Origin: Thermococcus bergensis | Lineage (GTDB): Archaea; Methanobacteriota_B; Thermococci; Thermococcales; Thermococcaceae | Assembly: GCF_020386975.1 (NCBI RefSeq) | Contig: NZ_JABFNK010000005.1 | Location: 372,001 to 436,000, forward strand | DNA: 64,000 bases | Reading direction: 5' to 3' | Shown: piece after piece, positions 54,751-63,837 of the stretch | Layout of the letters: each line of letters starts with the position of its first letter | Numbering within the stretch: position 1 is the first letter of the stretch | Position numbers and translations under genes: made by a program | Notes under the pieces: generated by a model | The model's database searches: none | Seen by the model: the letters and a program-made list of their open reading frames with translations, nothing else | Told to the model about the DNA's origin: nothing

Positions 54751-55923
54751 ATGCTCCGGAACTACAACAGAGACGCAAAATTGTTAATAGCTGCCAATGC
54801 AGCAGGTCAGCTGTTTCTCCAGTTCTCTATATTCATCATGCCGTTTTACCTTCAGGCTTTGGGTTATGGGATGGATAAGATGGGAATTTTCTTCTCAATT
54901 CAAACCTTTGTTGGTGGACTTTTCTTCTTGGTCTCTGGGCTAATATCCCTCAGGCTTGGATATAAGAAAACTCTGCTCCTTGGAGCGTTTCTTGGACTTA
55001 TTGGAAGAATACTTCAGGTTTTGGCGTTCAATTTCTATGTCCTCGCTTTGGGGTTCTTCTTAATAGGTGCCAATATGGGGATAAGACAACCCAACTTTTA
55101 CGCTCTACTCAGTGAAGAAGTGGACGAAAAGCAGAGGCACCATGCATTTTCTATAAGCTTTGGAATTGGGACGATTCTAAATGCTTTAGGGGTTTTAATT
55201 GCAGGATTTGCCCCGGATTTCCTTGTGGAGACCCTTGGGATAACAAATGAAGTTGCTTACAGGCTTGTTATCTCCCTGGCAGTCCTTCAGTTTGCCCTTG
55301 TGATTCCAATCCTTTTGATAATCAAAGATGTCCCCGTAAAAAACCCGCGCATAAACTGGAGAAAAGAGCTTGTTGTAAAGATACTCAAGTTCTCTCTCCC
55401 CTCGGCTATGATAGGTCTGGGAGCAGGGATAACGATTCCCTACATGAGCCTCTACTTTAACCTCCGCTTTGGGCAAACATTAGCAGTTATAAGCGGGGTT
55501 TTCTTTGCCCAGCAGCTTGTTATGGGCGTTGGTTCCTTCGTACTTCCGAAGCTTGTGGACAAAATTGGTCCCGTAAAGACAATTTCCCTCTTTCAAAGCA
55601 CCGCCGCTTTTCTCTTTGCGATATTTCCGTCATTGGAGCTATTTCTTCTCGCTGCCTTTGTTTACATAATTAGGTCGATCCTCATGAACATAGTCTGGCC
55701 CATAAACGATGCTTTTATGATGGGATTCTTTACAACAGAAGAAAAGGCAACGGCAGCTGGAATAAGAAGGGCTTTTTCTACCTTCATGAGGGGATTGGGG
55801 AACTACATTGGAGGGGTGCTGTTTTCAATATCCCTCAGCTATCCCTTCTACGCTACAGCATTTCTCTATGTGGCGGCAACTTTAATCTTCTACCTATTCT
55901 TCTCCAGATATAACGAGGTTTAA
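54751..55923 (+). CDS. MFS transporter, tandem paralogue 1
   Basis: 390 residues, about 12 hydrophobic segments. The MFS loop appears as SGLISLRLGYKKTLLLGAF. The start is set at 54751 (MLRNYNRDAKLLIAAN) by alignment with the next gene (NYRGFSRDAKLVIVYS). The upstream TATA element TTCGATAAACTTATAAACG is shared almost exactly with the next gene's promoter, pointing to a duplication of gene plus promoter. The substrate is unknown. Confidence 0.8.
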   Translation: MLRNYNRDAKLLIAANAAGQLFLQFSIFIMPFYLQALGYGMDKMGIFFSIQTFVGGLFFLVSGLISLRLGYKKTLLLGAFLGLIGRILQVLAFNFYVLALGFFLIGANMGIRQPNFYALLSEEVDEKQRHHAFSISFGIGTILNALGVLIAGFAPDFLVETLGITNEVAYRLVISLAVLQFALVIPILLIIKDVPVKNPRINWRKELVVKILKFSLPSAMIGLGAGITIPYMSLYFNLRFGQTLAVISGVFFAQQLVMGVGSFVLPKLVDKIGPVKTISLFQSTAAFLFAIFPSLELFLLAAFVYIIRSILMNIVWPINDAFMMGFFTTEEKATAAGIRRAFSTFMRGLGNYIGGVLFSISLSYPFYATAFLYVAATLIFYLFFSRYNEV

Positions 55924-55967
55924 GCGTTTCGATAAATTTATAAACAAAGCCAAATGATAAAAGAAGT

Positions 55968-57131
55968 ATGTCACTTCAAAATTATAGGGGATTCAGCAGA
56001 GATGCTAAACTTGTCATTGTTTATTCCTTCTTGTCTCGGTTAGGGAGTAATATAGCTTATTTCATCCTACCTTTCTATTATTCTTCTCTTGGGATGAGTT
56101 TTTCCAAAATAGGAATTCTCTTTTCGGTCTCTACTGCAGCTGAGGCAATTGTTCTTTTGGTTTCTGGACATTTAAGCGTTAAACTTGGATATAAAAGGAC
56201 AATATTGGTTGCAGTTGGCATATATTTTGTTGCAAGACTTATTCAGGTTTTTATTCCGGAATTTTGGGCTCTTGCTCTTGCATCTGCTCTGCTGGGAGCG
56301 GGAATGGCACTTGAAAGTCCAGCACTGATGTCTCTCTTAAGTGAAGAAGCAAGTGAGAAGAAGAGGCATTACCTGTTTAGTCTAAATGCGGCCCTCGGGA
56401 CAATAGGTTCTGCACTGGGAATGTATTTGGGAGGAGCACTACCTAGCTTTTTCGATAGCACCAATCCATATAAAATGACTCTTCTTTTTTCAGCATTGCT
56501 TATTCCAGTTCAGGGAATTTTTATCTTTCTAGTTTCTCCAGTTCTAAAAAGAGAAGAAAAGAAACTTAAACTCGAAAGGGAACTTTTGATAAAAATTGCC
56601 AAGTTCTCATTTCCTTCAGCCTTAATAGGCTTAGGGGCTGGAGTTACAATACCATATATGGGATTGTGGTTCAATAAGCGATTTGGAACCAGTTTAGAAA
56701 GTATTGGTGGCCTTTTTGCTATTCAACAGTTTATAATGGGTGTTGGAACGTTCACTCTTCCTATGATAGCTGACAAAGTTGGAAGTGTTAAGACGGTAGT
56801 TGGCTTCAATGGAAGTGGAACTCTCTTAATACTTTCAATGCCATTTTCACCTGTTTTTCCAATTGCGGCAGTTGTTTATACCATTAGAACTATACTCATG
56901 AATATCGTCAACCCAATATGGGATTCCTTTATGATGCGCTTTTTCACTAAGGAGGAAAGAGCAACCGCCGTATCATTGAGAAGTTTCTCATGGACGGTCA
57001 CCTTTGGTATCGGCCAGTTTATAGGTGGAAAAATTTTTGATTTTTCCCTTGTGATACCGTTCTTCATAACCGGAATCCTGTACGGTTTCTCTATGATAGC
57101 TTTCTGGATACTTTTCTCAAAGGAGGAATAA
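55968..57131 (+). CDS. MFS transporter, tandem paralogue 2
   Basis: 387 residues, clearly related to the previous gene along its length (for example FSFPSALIGLGAGVTIPYMGL against FSLPSAMIGLGAGITIPYMSL). It has its own TATA element, TTTCGATAAATTTATAAAC, in the 44-bp gap, so it may be transcribed separately. The substrate is unknown. Confidence 0.8.
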   Translation: MSLQNYRGFSRDAKLVIVYSFLSRLGSNIAYFILPFYYSSLGMSFSKIGILFSVSTAAEAIVLLVSGHLSVKLGYKRTILVAVGIYFVARLIQVFIPEFWALALASALLGAGMALESPALMSLLSEEASEKKRHYLFSLNAALGTIGSALGMYLGGALPSFFDSTNPYKMTLLFSALLIPVQGIFIFLVSPVLKREEKKLKLERELLIKIAKFSFPSALIGLGAGVTIPYMGLWFNKRFGTSLESIGGLFAIQQFIMGVGTFTLPMIADKVGSVKTVVGFNGSGTLLILSMPFSPVFPIAAVVYTIRTILMNIVNPIWDSFMMRFFTKEERATAVSLRSFSWTVTFGIGQFIGGKIFDFSLVIPFFITGILYGFSMIAFWILFSKEE

Positions 57132-57197
57132 AAGAAAGAGTTATAAGCTTAGCTCGGTCTCATTCATTAGTCTACTTTTGTGAGAGAGGTGTGAGAG

Positions 57198-59420
57198 ATG
57201 GCAGTGAAAGATTGTCCTGAATGTCATGGAAGCGGGAAAATAAAGAATGGCGAGAAGGAATGTGAGGTGTGTAACGGCTGGGGTTACGTTTCAGCTGATT
57301 TTAAGCTGGAAGATAAGCTTAAAGGATACAGGAATTTGGATTATTTTGGGGTAGAAGATGAGGTAGATGAGATTCCTTGCCCGGAGTGCCATGGCAAAGG
57401 GACTGTTCCCGTTTACGATACCTGTCCAACCTGCGGAGGAACGGGTAGAGTGTTGGTTTGTGATATCTGTGGAAAGGTTAAAGAGCCCTGGGAACCCGGA
57501 ATGGAGACTTCATGGGTATGTTCAGAGTGTGAGAGGAAGTATAAAGTGGTTTACGTTCTTGACAAGACCTGTGACTATGAGGACGTAGAGATAGGGAAGG
57601 TTTACAAGGGTGTTATCGACAGGGTAGAGCGCTTTGGAGTGTTTGTAAGGCTTAACCCCCATGTAGTGGGATTAATAAAAAGGAAAGACCTCCTTGGGAA
57701 GAGGGAATACACTCCTGGGGAAGAAATTCTTGTTCAGGTTTTAGATGTCAGGCCTGAGAAGAAGGAAATAGACCTCATAGAGTCTGCTTTGAGACAGTAC
57801 AAAGAAGTGGTTGTTAAGAAGGAGCTTCCGGTTACGGATATTGGGGCGTTGACCCAAGAAATGGCAGGAAAGACTGTGAGAATCAGGGGTAAGGTAACTC
57901 AAATACAGGTGACTGGAGGCCCAACTGTCTTCACGATAACCGATGGCACGGGCATAACTTGGGCAGCTGCCTTTGATGCCCCCGGCGTTAGGGCTTACCC
58001 CAATATTGAAGTTGGAGACATAGTGGAGGTCATTGGAAAGGTTTCGTTCCATGCAGGCGAGATTCAGATAGAAATAAGCGATATGTCCCGTCTCTGGGGG
58101 CCAGAGGCTGCGGAGGTTAAAAGAAAAATAGAGGAGGAACTCAACAAGAGGGCACAGCCCGAGGATGTTGGTTTCCTTGTTGAAAGCGAAGTTCTGGAGA
58201 AGCTCAAGCCGAAGATCATGAAAGCTGCATTCATAATAAGGAAGGCAATATTCGAAGGAAGGCCTATAATCGTGAGACACCACGCAGATACCGATGGTTA
58301 TACGGCTGGTTTGGCTCTTGAATACGCTATAGTGCCGCTTTTAGAGGAAATTTCTCCAGATCCACAGGCAAGGTGGAAGTTCTTTAAGAGAAGACCAAGC
58401 AGGGCTCCGTTTTATGAGCTTGAGGACGTCCTTAAGGACATAATCTTTATGATAGAGGACCACGAGCGCTTTGGAGACCCCCTTCCGCTCCTTGTGATAG
58501 TAGATAACGGAGGCACAACTGAAGATATTCCGGCTTACAGGCGTATAAAGGCTTACGGAATCCCAATAGTTGTCATTGACCACCACGATCCAAGAGATTT
58601 CATAAGCGAGGACAAGGCTGCGGTAGATGAGTACGTGGACGTTCATGTCAATCCTCACCTTGTAAAGAGGGGCTACTATGAGCTAACGGCGGGAATGCTT
58701 GCAACTGAAATAGCTCGCTTCATCTATCCACCGGTTGAGGACAAAATAAAGCACCTTCCGGCTATAGCTGGAACTGGGGATAGAAGCGACGCTCCAGAGT
58801 TCCAACAGTACCTCAAGATAGCCAAAGAAAGCAAAGGTCTTGAGGAAGAGGATTTGAAGAAGATAGCAGAGGTAGTTGACCACGAAGCCTACTACTGGAA
58901 GTTCATGGATGGACATGGCATTATAGATGAGATCCTTCTCCTCACTGGCAACCTGCAGAGGCATAGGAAGCTAGTAGACTCAATCTACCCAGAGGTAAAG
59001 GCCAAGCAGGAGAAAGCCCTCAAGGCATCTCTGCCTCATGTTAAGAGCATTGTATTGCCAAATGGAATAAGATTCAACACCATTGATGTAGAGCTCTATG
59101 CTCCAAAGTTTGAGTATCCGGCTCCAGGAAAGCTCAGCGGGCTGATCCATGATTACTTCAAGGAACAGTATGGAGAAGATTCTCCAATTCTAACCCTAGC
59201 TTACGGTCCAGATTTTGCGGTTGTTAGGGCAAGCGATGGAATGCAGGCGTACAACTTTGATCTCAATGAGATAATAAAAATACTCCAAGAAAAGCTCCCG
59301 GATGCCGGAGTTGAAGGCGGTGGGCATAGCTTTGCAGGTTCAATAAAATTCTTTGAGGGCAAGAGAAAGGAAGTTCTTGAGGAGTTTGCAAAGCAAGTTG
59401 TGAAGCTGAAGAGAAGTTAA
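57198..59420 (+). CDS. Archaeal RecJ-like DHH phosphoesterase with DnaJ-type zinc finger
   Basis: 740 residues in four parts. A DnaJ-like zinc domain (CPECHGSG, CEVCNGWG, CPECHGKG, CPTCGGTG) occupies about residues 5-95. An S1 RNA-binding domain lies near 130-200 and an OB fold near 220-300. The DHH nuclease has VRHHADTDGYTAG near 355, VDNGG near 435, VIDHHDPRD near 457 and the DHHA1-type GGGHSFAG near 715. It probably degrades single-stranded nucleic acid; an RNA role is suggested by the S1 domain. AGAGGTGTGAGAG precedes the start. Confidence 0.88.
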   Translation: MAVKDCPECHGSGKIKNGEKECEVCNGWGYVSADFKLEDKLKGYRNLDYFGVEDEVDEIPCPECHGKGTVPVYDTCPTCGGTGRVLVCDICGKVKEPWEPGMETSWVCSECERKYKVVYVLDKTCDYEDVEIGKVYKGVIDRVERFGVFVRLNPHVVGLIKRKDLLGKREYTPGEEILVQVLDVRPEKKEIDLIESALRQYKEVVVKKELPVTDIGALTQEMAGKTVRIRGKVTQIQVTGGPTVFTITDGTGITWAAAFDAPGVRAYPNIEVGDIVEVIGKVSFHAGEIQIEISDMSRLWGPEAAEVKRKIEEELNKRAQPEDVGFLVESEVLEKLKPKIMKAAFIIRKAIFEGRPIIVRHHADTDGYTAGLALEYAIVPLLEEISPDPQARWKFFKRRPSRAPFYELEDVLKDIIFMIEDHERFGDPLPLLVIVDNGGTTEDIPAYRRIKAYGIPIVVIDHHDPRDFISEDKAAVDEYVDVHVNPHLVKRGYYELTAGMLATEIARFIYPPVEDKIKHLPAIAGTGDRSDAPEFQQYLKIAKESKGLEEEDLKKIAEVVDHEAYYWKFMDGHGIIDEILLLTGNLQRHRKLVDSIYPEVKAKQEKALKASLPHVKSIVLPNGIRFNTIDVELYAPKFEYPAPGKLSGLIHDYFKEQYGEDSPILTLAYGPDFAVVRASDGMQAYNFDLNEIIKILQEKLPDAGVEGGGHSFAGSIKFFEGKRKEVLEEFAKQVVKLKRS

Positions 59421-59461
59421 ACCTTTTATACCCACACTCCAATTTTTATTTGGTGGTAACC

Positions 59462-59680
59462 ATGTACATGGCGGAGTTCAAACTTAGGTATGGGGAAATG
59501 AAATGGTACGTAAGGAGAATCGTTGAGGCTGATTCTTTTGAAAAAGCAAAAGAACTTGCGGAGCGCTATGTTAAAGCCATAAACAAAGGGGAAGTCATTT
59601 GGGAGCTTAATGACATCTATGAAGTTGAGAAGCCCCTTACGATAACTGAAGAGATGGTCGAAAAGCTCGAAAAAGCTTAA
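59462..59680 (+). CDS. Small conserved-looking protein of unknown function
   Basis: 72 residues, not recognised. A compact alpha/beta pattern: EFKLRYGEMKWYVRRIVEAD then FEKAKELAERYVKAINKG. GGTGGTAACC precedes the ATG at 59462. It lies 41 bp after the RecJ-like gene and overlaps the convergent asparaginase gene by 4 bp. Confidence 0.65.
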   Translation: MYMAEFKLRYGEMKWYVRRIVEADSFEKAKELAERYVKAINKGEVIWELNDIYEVEKPLTITEEMVEKLEKA

Positions 59681-60672
59681 CCCTCTATTTCATCGGCGTA
59701 GTTTGTGTGCATTATCTCTTTCACTTCTTCAACGTTTTTTGTATGTCCCAGAGCCCACATGAGCTTTGTTATTGTTGTTTCCTTTGTCATGTCCTTTGCT
59801 GGAATAATCCCTGCCTCAAGGGCTTTTCTCCCAACTTCATATTTAGTCAGATCAACCCCATCGTAAAGGGCTTGTGTGGTCATAACTACTGGGATTTTGG
59901 GGGTAATTTCCTTTATCTTGCTTAGGATGTCTCTCTTTCTATAAGGAATTCCCCCAGCCCCGTAACCTTCGAGCACTATGCCTCTGTATCCAGCTTTTAC
60001 AATGGCATCTATTGCATCTCCATCTAATCCCGGAGTGAGTCTAATAAAGACCACCTTTGGGTCGTATTTTGTATCAAGCATGGGTTCTCCTTTTGGTTTG
60101 AATCTCTTTTGGGGAAGGTTGTAAATAACTTCTTCTCCTTTTACATAAGCAACATCAGGATAATTTATGCTCATAAAGGCATTTAAGCCGAGAGCTCTTA
60201 TTTTAGAAGTTCTGCATCCGAGCATTATCTTATCCATAAAAGCCACAAAAATTCCTGAAACATCTTCCATTGCAAATCTTATAGCGGCCTTCAGATTTCT
60301 TGGGGCGTCACTTTCTTCTTCAGTAACTGGACGCATTGAACCAGTTAAAACCACGGGTTTGTTAATGCCCCTAATCATAAAAGTGAGCATGGAGGCGGTA
60401 TAAGCTAAGGTATCAGTCCCGTGCGTTATGACTATTCCATCGTAATCGTCTAGAGCTTTGTATACTTCTTTTGCTATTCTCTCCCAGTCTTCGGGCTGAA
60501 TAAGGGTGCTGTCGATATTTAAAATGTTCCTCGTGTCTATTTCATAACCGTTTTTCAGCTTTATCTCAGCTTTTTCAAGAATCTCATCTATTGTGAGGAC
60601 GCTTTTAAATCCGGCATCGGTTTTTGCGCTCGCTATAGTTCCTCCAGTTCCGATGATTAGAATCCTCTTCAT
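59677..60672 (-). CDS. L-asparaginase
   Basis: Hydrolyses asparagine to aspartate and ammonia. 331 residues. The first catalytic Thr is in IIGTGGTIASAK near residue 12, the second in THGTDTLAYT near 88, followed by LTGSMRPVTEEESDAPRNL. This fits the cytoplasmic type I Thermococcus enzymes. The start at 60672 is chosen because MKRILIIGTGG is the family N-terminus; a longer frame adds 14 residues. Confidence 0.92.
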   Translation of the reverse strand: MKRILIIGTGGTIASAKTDAGFKSVLTIDEILEKAEIKLKNGYEIDTRNILNIDSTLIQPEDWERIAKEVYKALDDYDGIVITHGTDTLAYTASMLTFMIRGINKPVVLTGSMRPVTEEESDAPRNLKAAIRFAMEDVSGIFVAFMDKIMLGCRTSKIRALGLNAFMSINYPDVAYVKGEEVIYNLPQKRFKPKGEPMLDTKYDPKVVFIRLTPGLDGDAIDAIVKAGYRGIVLEGYGAGGIPYRKRDILSKIKEITPKIPVVMTTQALYDGVDLTKYEVGRKALEAGIIPAKDMTKETTITKLMWALGHTKNVEEVKEIMHTNYADEIEG

Positions 60673-60810
60673 ATCCTCAGCCCCTCTGCGTTCTAACTTT
60701 CTTTTCTTGCTCATAGCTTTTTAGTCTTTCTGACAAAAAATTGTGCATTTTCCCTCTAAATATTAACATATCTCTAACAAATTTGAAAAATAAAAGAAAA
60801 TTGACAAATC

Positions 60811-61986
60811 TCAGTCTTTGACAAGGAAAGCCATTAGGAGCATTGCCACAATATTAATGATGGCGGCATAAAGGAAGCCCACTTTTAGGGAGTACGCCTG
60901 CCATAGATAGCCAACTATTACAGATGCAGGGAAAACAAAAATCCCAAAGACCGTGTGGTATGCCCCTATTACTGTTCCCTTTTCGAATTCTCCTGCCAGG
61001 TCTGCCATATATGCCCTTGGAATTGTATCTTCGATTGCTATGTAAATCCCATAGAATACAAAAGCGAGAAGAAGCATCGGCAAACTCTTGGAATATGCAA
61101 AAAGAAGTGATGCCAATGCTGCAACTCCAAACCCTACTGTTATAACGGCTTTTTTGCTGACCTTATCTGAGTAATAGCCTATAGGGTACGCTGATAGGGC
61201 ATAGATTGCATTAAACACAGCATAGAATCCCAGTCCTTGGAGAACACTGTAGCCGAGTTCTTTAGCTTTCCATAGGGTAAAAGCATAGCTGTATCTCCCA
61301 AGGGCAGCTAAGGCAACAATAACTAAGAACATTCTAAGGTTTCTGCTCTTTAGGGCTGATATCCCTTTTATCTTCTTTTTAACCTCTTCTCCCTTATCTT
61401 TGACTAAAAACAGCACAAGAAGAACTCCCACAATACCTGGGACTGCTGAGAGCAGAAATACATAGCGGTATGCCGTCTTTATTGGGTAGCTTTTTAAGAG
61501 CGCTAATAAACCTATAGCAACTAAAGGGCCGGCAACTGCTCCAAGTGTATCCATCATCCTGTGGAAGCCAAAGGATTTGCCGCTCTTTCCTTTTTCACTC
61601 GATTCTGCTATTAGGGCATCTCTGGGAGCAGTTCTTATGCCTTTTCCAACTCTATCCAGAACCCTAAGAGTTAAAAAGTCCCACCATGAACGTGTAAAAG
61701 CTAAAGCTCCCTTTGAAATCGTTGAGAGGAGGTATCCAAGGGCGACGAAGATTTTTCTCTTTCTGAATACATCGCTTACATAACCAAACAGAACCTTAAA
61801 AAGGGAACTTAGGCTCTCTATAAGCCCCATAATTGAGCCGCTTGCCGCTTTTCCAATCCCCAATACATCGGTCAGGTAAGTAGGCACTATCGGTGCTATC
61901 ATCTCACTGCTCATATCGTTGAGAAAGCTGACAATTCCAAGGAGAAAAACATTCCAGCTTATTCCAAAGATTTTTCTTTCTTTCAT
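60811..61986 (-). CDS. MFS transporter coupled to a PadR regulator
   Basis: 391 residues, about 12 hydrophobic segments. FLNDMSSEMIAPIVPTYLTD near the N-terminus and DRVGKGIRTAPRDALIAESS near residue 110 are hallmarks of a widespread MFS subgroup. Its start overlaps the PadR-type regulator by 4 bp, so it is probably an efflux pump controlled by that regulator. Confidence 0.85.
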   Translation of the reverse strand: MKERKIFGISWNVFLLGIVSFLNDMSSEMIAPIVPTYLTDVLGIGKAASGSIMGLIESLSSLFKVLFGYVSDVFRKRKIFVALGYLLSTISKGALAFTRSWWDFLTLRVLDRVGKGIRTAPRDALIAESSEKGKSGKSFGFHRMMDTLGAVAGPLVAIGLLALLKSYPIKTAYRYVFLLSAVPGIVGVLLVLFLVKDKGEEVKKKIKGISALKSRNLRMFLVIVALAALGRYSYAFTLWKAKELGYSVLQGLGFYAVFNAIYALSAYPIGYYSDKVSKKAVITVGFGVAALASLLFAYSKSLPMLLLAFVFYGIYIAIEDTIPRAYMADLAGEFEKGTVIGAYHTVFGIFVFPASVIVGYLWQAYSLKVGFLYAAIINIVAMLLMAFLVKD

Positions 61987-62297
61987 TTTTCATCACCCAA
62001 AATTTCCCTGCAGAGTTCTCTAACTTTCTTTTTCCCTTCTTCCAATACTTCAATCCCCGCTTGGGTTATTTCGTAGAGCCTTACCCTTTTTCCATTCTGG
62101 ACTTCCCATCTGCTCTTGAGAAGTCCCATTTTTTCCATTTTTTGAAGCAGAGGATAAAGCGTTCCCGGACTTACTTTGTAACCATGAGATTCGAGCTCTT
62201 TCATCATGAAAGCTCCGGTTATGGGCTCTTTGCTCGCATGGTGGAGTATGTGTAACCCCATAAAGCCGAGGATAATGCGTCGCATCATATCGAGCAC
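61983..62297 (-). CDS. PadR-family transcriptional regulator
   Basis: 104 residues. A winged helix is in PITGAFMMKELESHGYKVSP followed by GTLYPLLQKMEKMGLLKSRW, the PadR signature, then a C-terminal dimerising helix. A GTG at 62297 lies about 25 bases after the TATA element; an ATG at 62288 is the alternative. Coupled to the downstream MFS gene. Confidence 0.88.
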   Translation of the reverse strand: MLDMMRRIILGFMGLHILHHASKEPITGAFMMKELESHGYKVSPGTLYPLLQKMEKMGLLKSRWEVQNGKRVRLYEITQAGIEVLEEGKKKVRELCREILGDEK

Positions 62298-62328
62298 CGA
62301 TATCGAATTTCGAGTTCAACTATAAAAA
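62287..62328 (-). promoter_or_regulatory. Promoter and likely operator of the PadR-MFS operon
   Basis: A TATA element TTTTTATAGTTG (minus strand, 62317-62328) is followed by overlapping symmetric elements: TCGAATTTCGA (62303-62313), CGATATCG (62298-62305) and two ATATCGA repeats (62287-62293, 62300-62306). PadR regulators often bind such sites in their own promoter. Confidence 0.5.
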
Positions 62329-62339
62329 TTTTTTGAAGG

Positions 62340-62726
62340 TTATTCAAGAACGTGCTTTTCCAATACATAACAGTAGAATTTGCCCTCAAGGACTTTTTCT
62401 CCCTTCTGATTGAAGACTTCAACAAATACAATCTTTTTCTTTCCTTGATCTTCCTCTACTTTTGCCTTGGCAAGGAGTTCATCTCCAACTTTTACCGGCT
62501 TTGTGAACCTCACTTCTGCTTTTCCAAGCACCACAGTAGGCTCGTTAACGGCTAGCATTGCGGCATAATCGGCTAAACCAAATGTAAAGCCACCGTGAAC
62601 TAGACCGTATTCATCGACCTTCATCTCTTCTCTTGTCTTGAGTTTTACCTCCGCATAGCCCTCTTCGATTTTTACAGGCTCTCCAACAAGCCCTTTGGAA
62701 GTTAATAGGTGGGTTCTCTGTTCCAT
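62340..62726 (-). CDS. PaaI/YiiD-like hotdog-fold thioesterase
   Basis: 128 residues. The hotdog motif is YGLVHGGFTFGLADYAAMLAVN near residue 42, followed by the beta strands KAEVRFTKPVKVGDELLAKA. It probably hydrolyses an acyl-CoA or similar thioester. GGTGGTGATA precedes the ATG at 62726. Confidence 0.8.
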   Translation of the reverse strand: MEQRTHLLTSKGLVGEPVKIEEGYAEVKLKTREEMKVDEYGLVHGGFTFGLADYAAMLAVNEPTVVLGKAEVRFTKPVKVGDELLAKAKVEEDQGKKKIVFVEVFNQKGEKVLEGKFYCYVLEKHVLE

Positions 62727-62890
62727 TATCACCACCAAAGTACGTATATCTTCACCGGAATATAAACTTTCACGTTATCTAAATTTGATGGTGCCATCTG
62801 TTGAAAGATGCTCCTCCGGGGCAAATGAGCGAGCCTTAATCTGGCAAACGTTTTTATTTTTTGAGTTCCTATTTATCCTTGGTGAGATTT

Positions 62891-63289
62891 GTGGAGGCTT
62901 TGAGGCATGCAATCCTCTATAAGGGTTCGAACGAATTTTCAAAGCCTGAGTTAATAGGAACCATTGTGCTTAAACTCCGTCTCATGGATTATAACGAAGC
63001 TAAAATCTTGATTGAAGAAGCCATAAAAAGAGGTATTATCGAGCAAAAAGAGGAGAAGCTAATAATTAGGGAGGACCTTCTTAAAGAAGAGGAAACGAGA
63101 GAAGATGTTTTTGGTGAGATGGTAGACTACATTGCCAAAAAACTCGGGTGGAGCCACCTGGAAGTCCTCGAAGACCTGGAAAAGTTTTCTGAAAGGTATG
63201 GGGATTTAGACAAGAAAATAATCGCCTACCTTTATGGTCTGGACAAAGGGATTGATATGTCAAAGTTTAAGGATAAACTAGAGGTGTGA
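62891..63289 (+). CDS. DUF2240-family protein
   Basis: 132 residues from GTG at 62891, chosen because GGTGAG lies five bases upstream; a TTG at 62861 would add ten residues. Helical, with a winged-helix-like first part (FSKPELIGTIVLKLRLMDYN) and a later YIAKKLGWSHLEVLEDLEKF. It resembles the archaeal DUF2240 family; function unknown. Its stop overlaps the leader of the nicotinamidase gene, so they form an operon. Confidence 0.6.
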   Translation: MEALRHAILYKGSNEFSKPELIGTIVLKLRLMDYNEAKILIEEAIKRGIIEQKEEKLIIREDLLKEEETREDVFGEMVDYIAKKLGWSHLEVLEDLEKFSERYGDLDKKIIAYLYGLDKGIDMSKFKDKLEV

Positions 63290-63291
63290 AA

Positions 63292-63837
63292 ATGGAGGCG
63301 TTGATAATAGTTGACATGCAGAGAGATTTCATGCCCGGCGGAGCCCTCCCAGTTCCGGAGGGAGACAAGATAATTCCGGCGATTGAAGAGCTTATTAAAA
63401 AGTTCAAGAAGAAAGGGGGCCTTATCATTGCAACAAGGGACTGGCATCCTCCGGATCACATAAGCTTTAAGGAACAGGGTGGGCCTTGGCCGAGGCATTG
63501 CGTTCAAAACACCGAGGGGGCTGAGATAGTCGTCAGCCTCCCTGAAGATGCAATAATTATCTCAAAAGCGGACAGGCCTGACAAGGAGGCCTATTCCGGT
63601 TTTGAAGGCACAGGGCTGGCAGAAATACTGAAGGAAAAGGGAGTCAAGAGAGTTTACATCTGTGGGGTTGCCACGGAATACTGCGTCAGGGCAACAGCTT
63701 TGGATGCCCTGGAGCATGGCTTTGAAGTTTACCTCATTAGAGATGCCGTCAAAGGAATAAACCCTGAAGATGAGGAAAAAGTCCTCAAAGAGTTAAAAGA
63801 AAGCGGGGCAAAGATAATCAGCTCTGCTGAGCTTTAA
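63292..63837 (+). CDS. pncA: Nicotinamidase
   Basis: Converts nicotinamide to nicotinic acid for NAD salvage. 181 residues of the isochorismatase-like fold. The catalytic triad is Asp in IVDMQRDFMPGGALP near residue 9, Lys in IISKADRPDKEAYSGF near 93 and Cys in GVATEYCVRATALDAL near 132; the metal site is in RDWHPPDHISF. Very similar to the Pyrococcus horikoshii enzyme as I recall it. The ATG at 63292 follows GAGGTGTG. Confidence 0.95.
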   Translation: MEALIIVDMQRDFMPGGALPVPEGDKIIPAIEELIKKFKKKGGLIIATRDWHPPDHISFKEQGGPWPRHCVQNTEGAEIVVSLPEDAIIISKADRPDKEAYSGFEGTGLAEILKEKGVKRVYICGVATEYCVRATALDALEHGFEVYLIRDAVKGINPEDEEKVLKELKESGAKIISSAEL

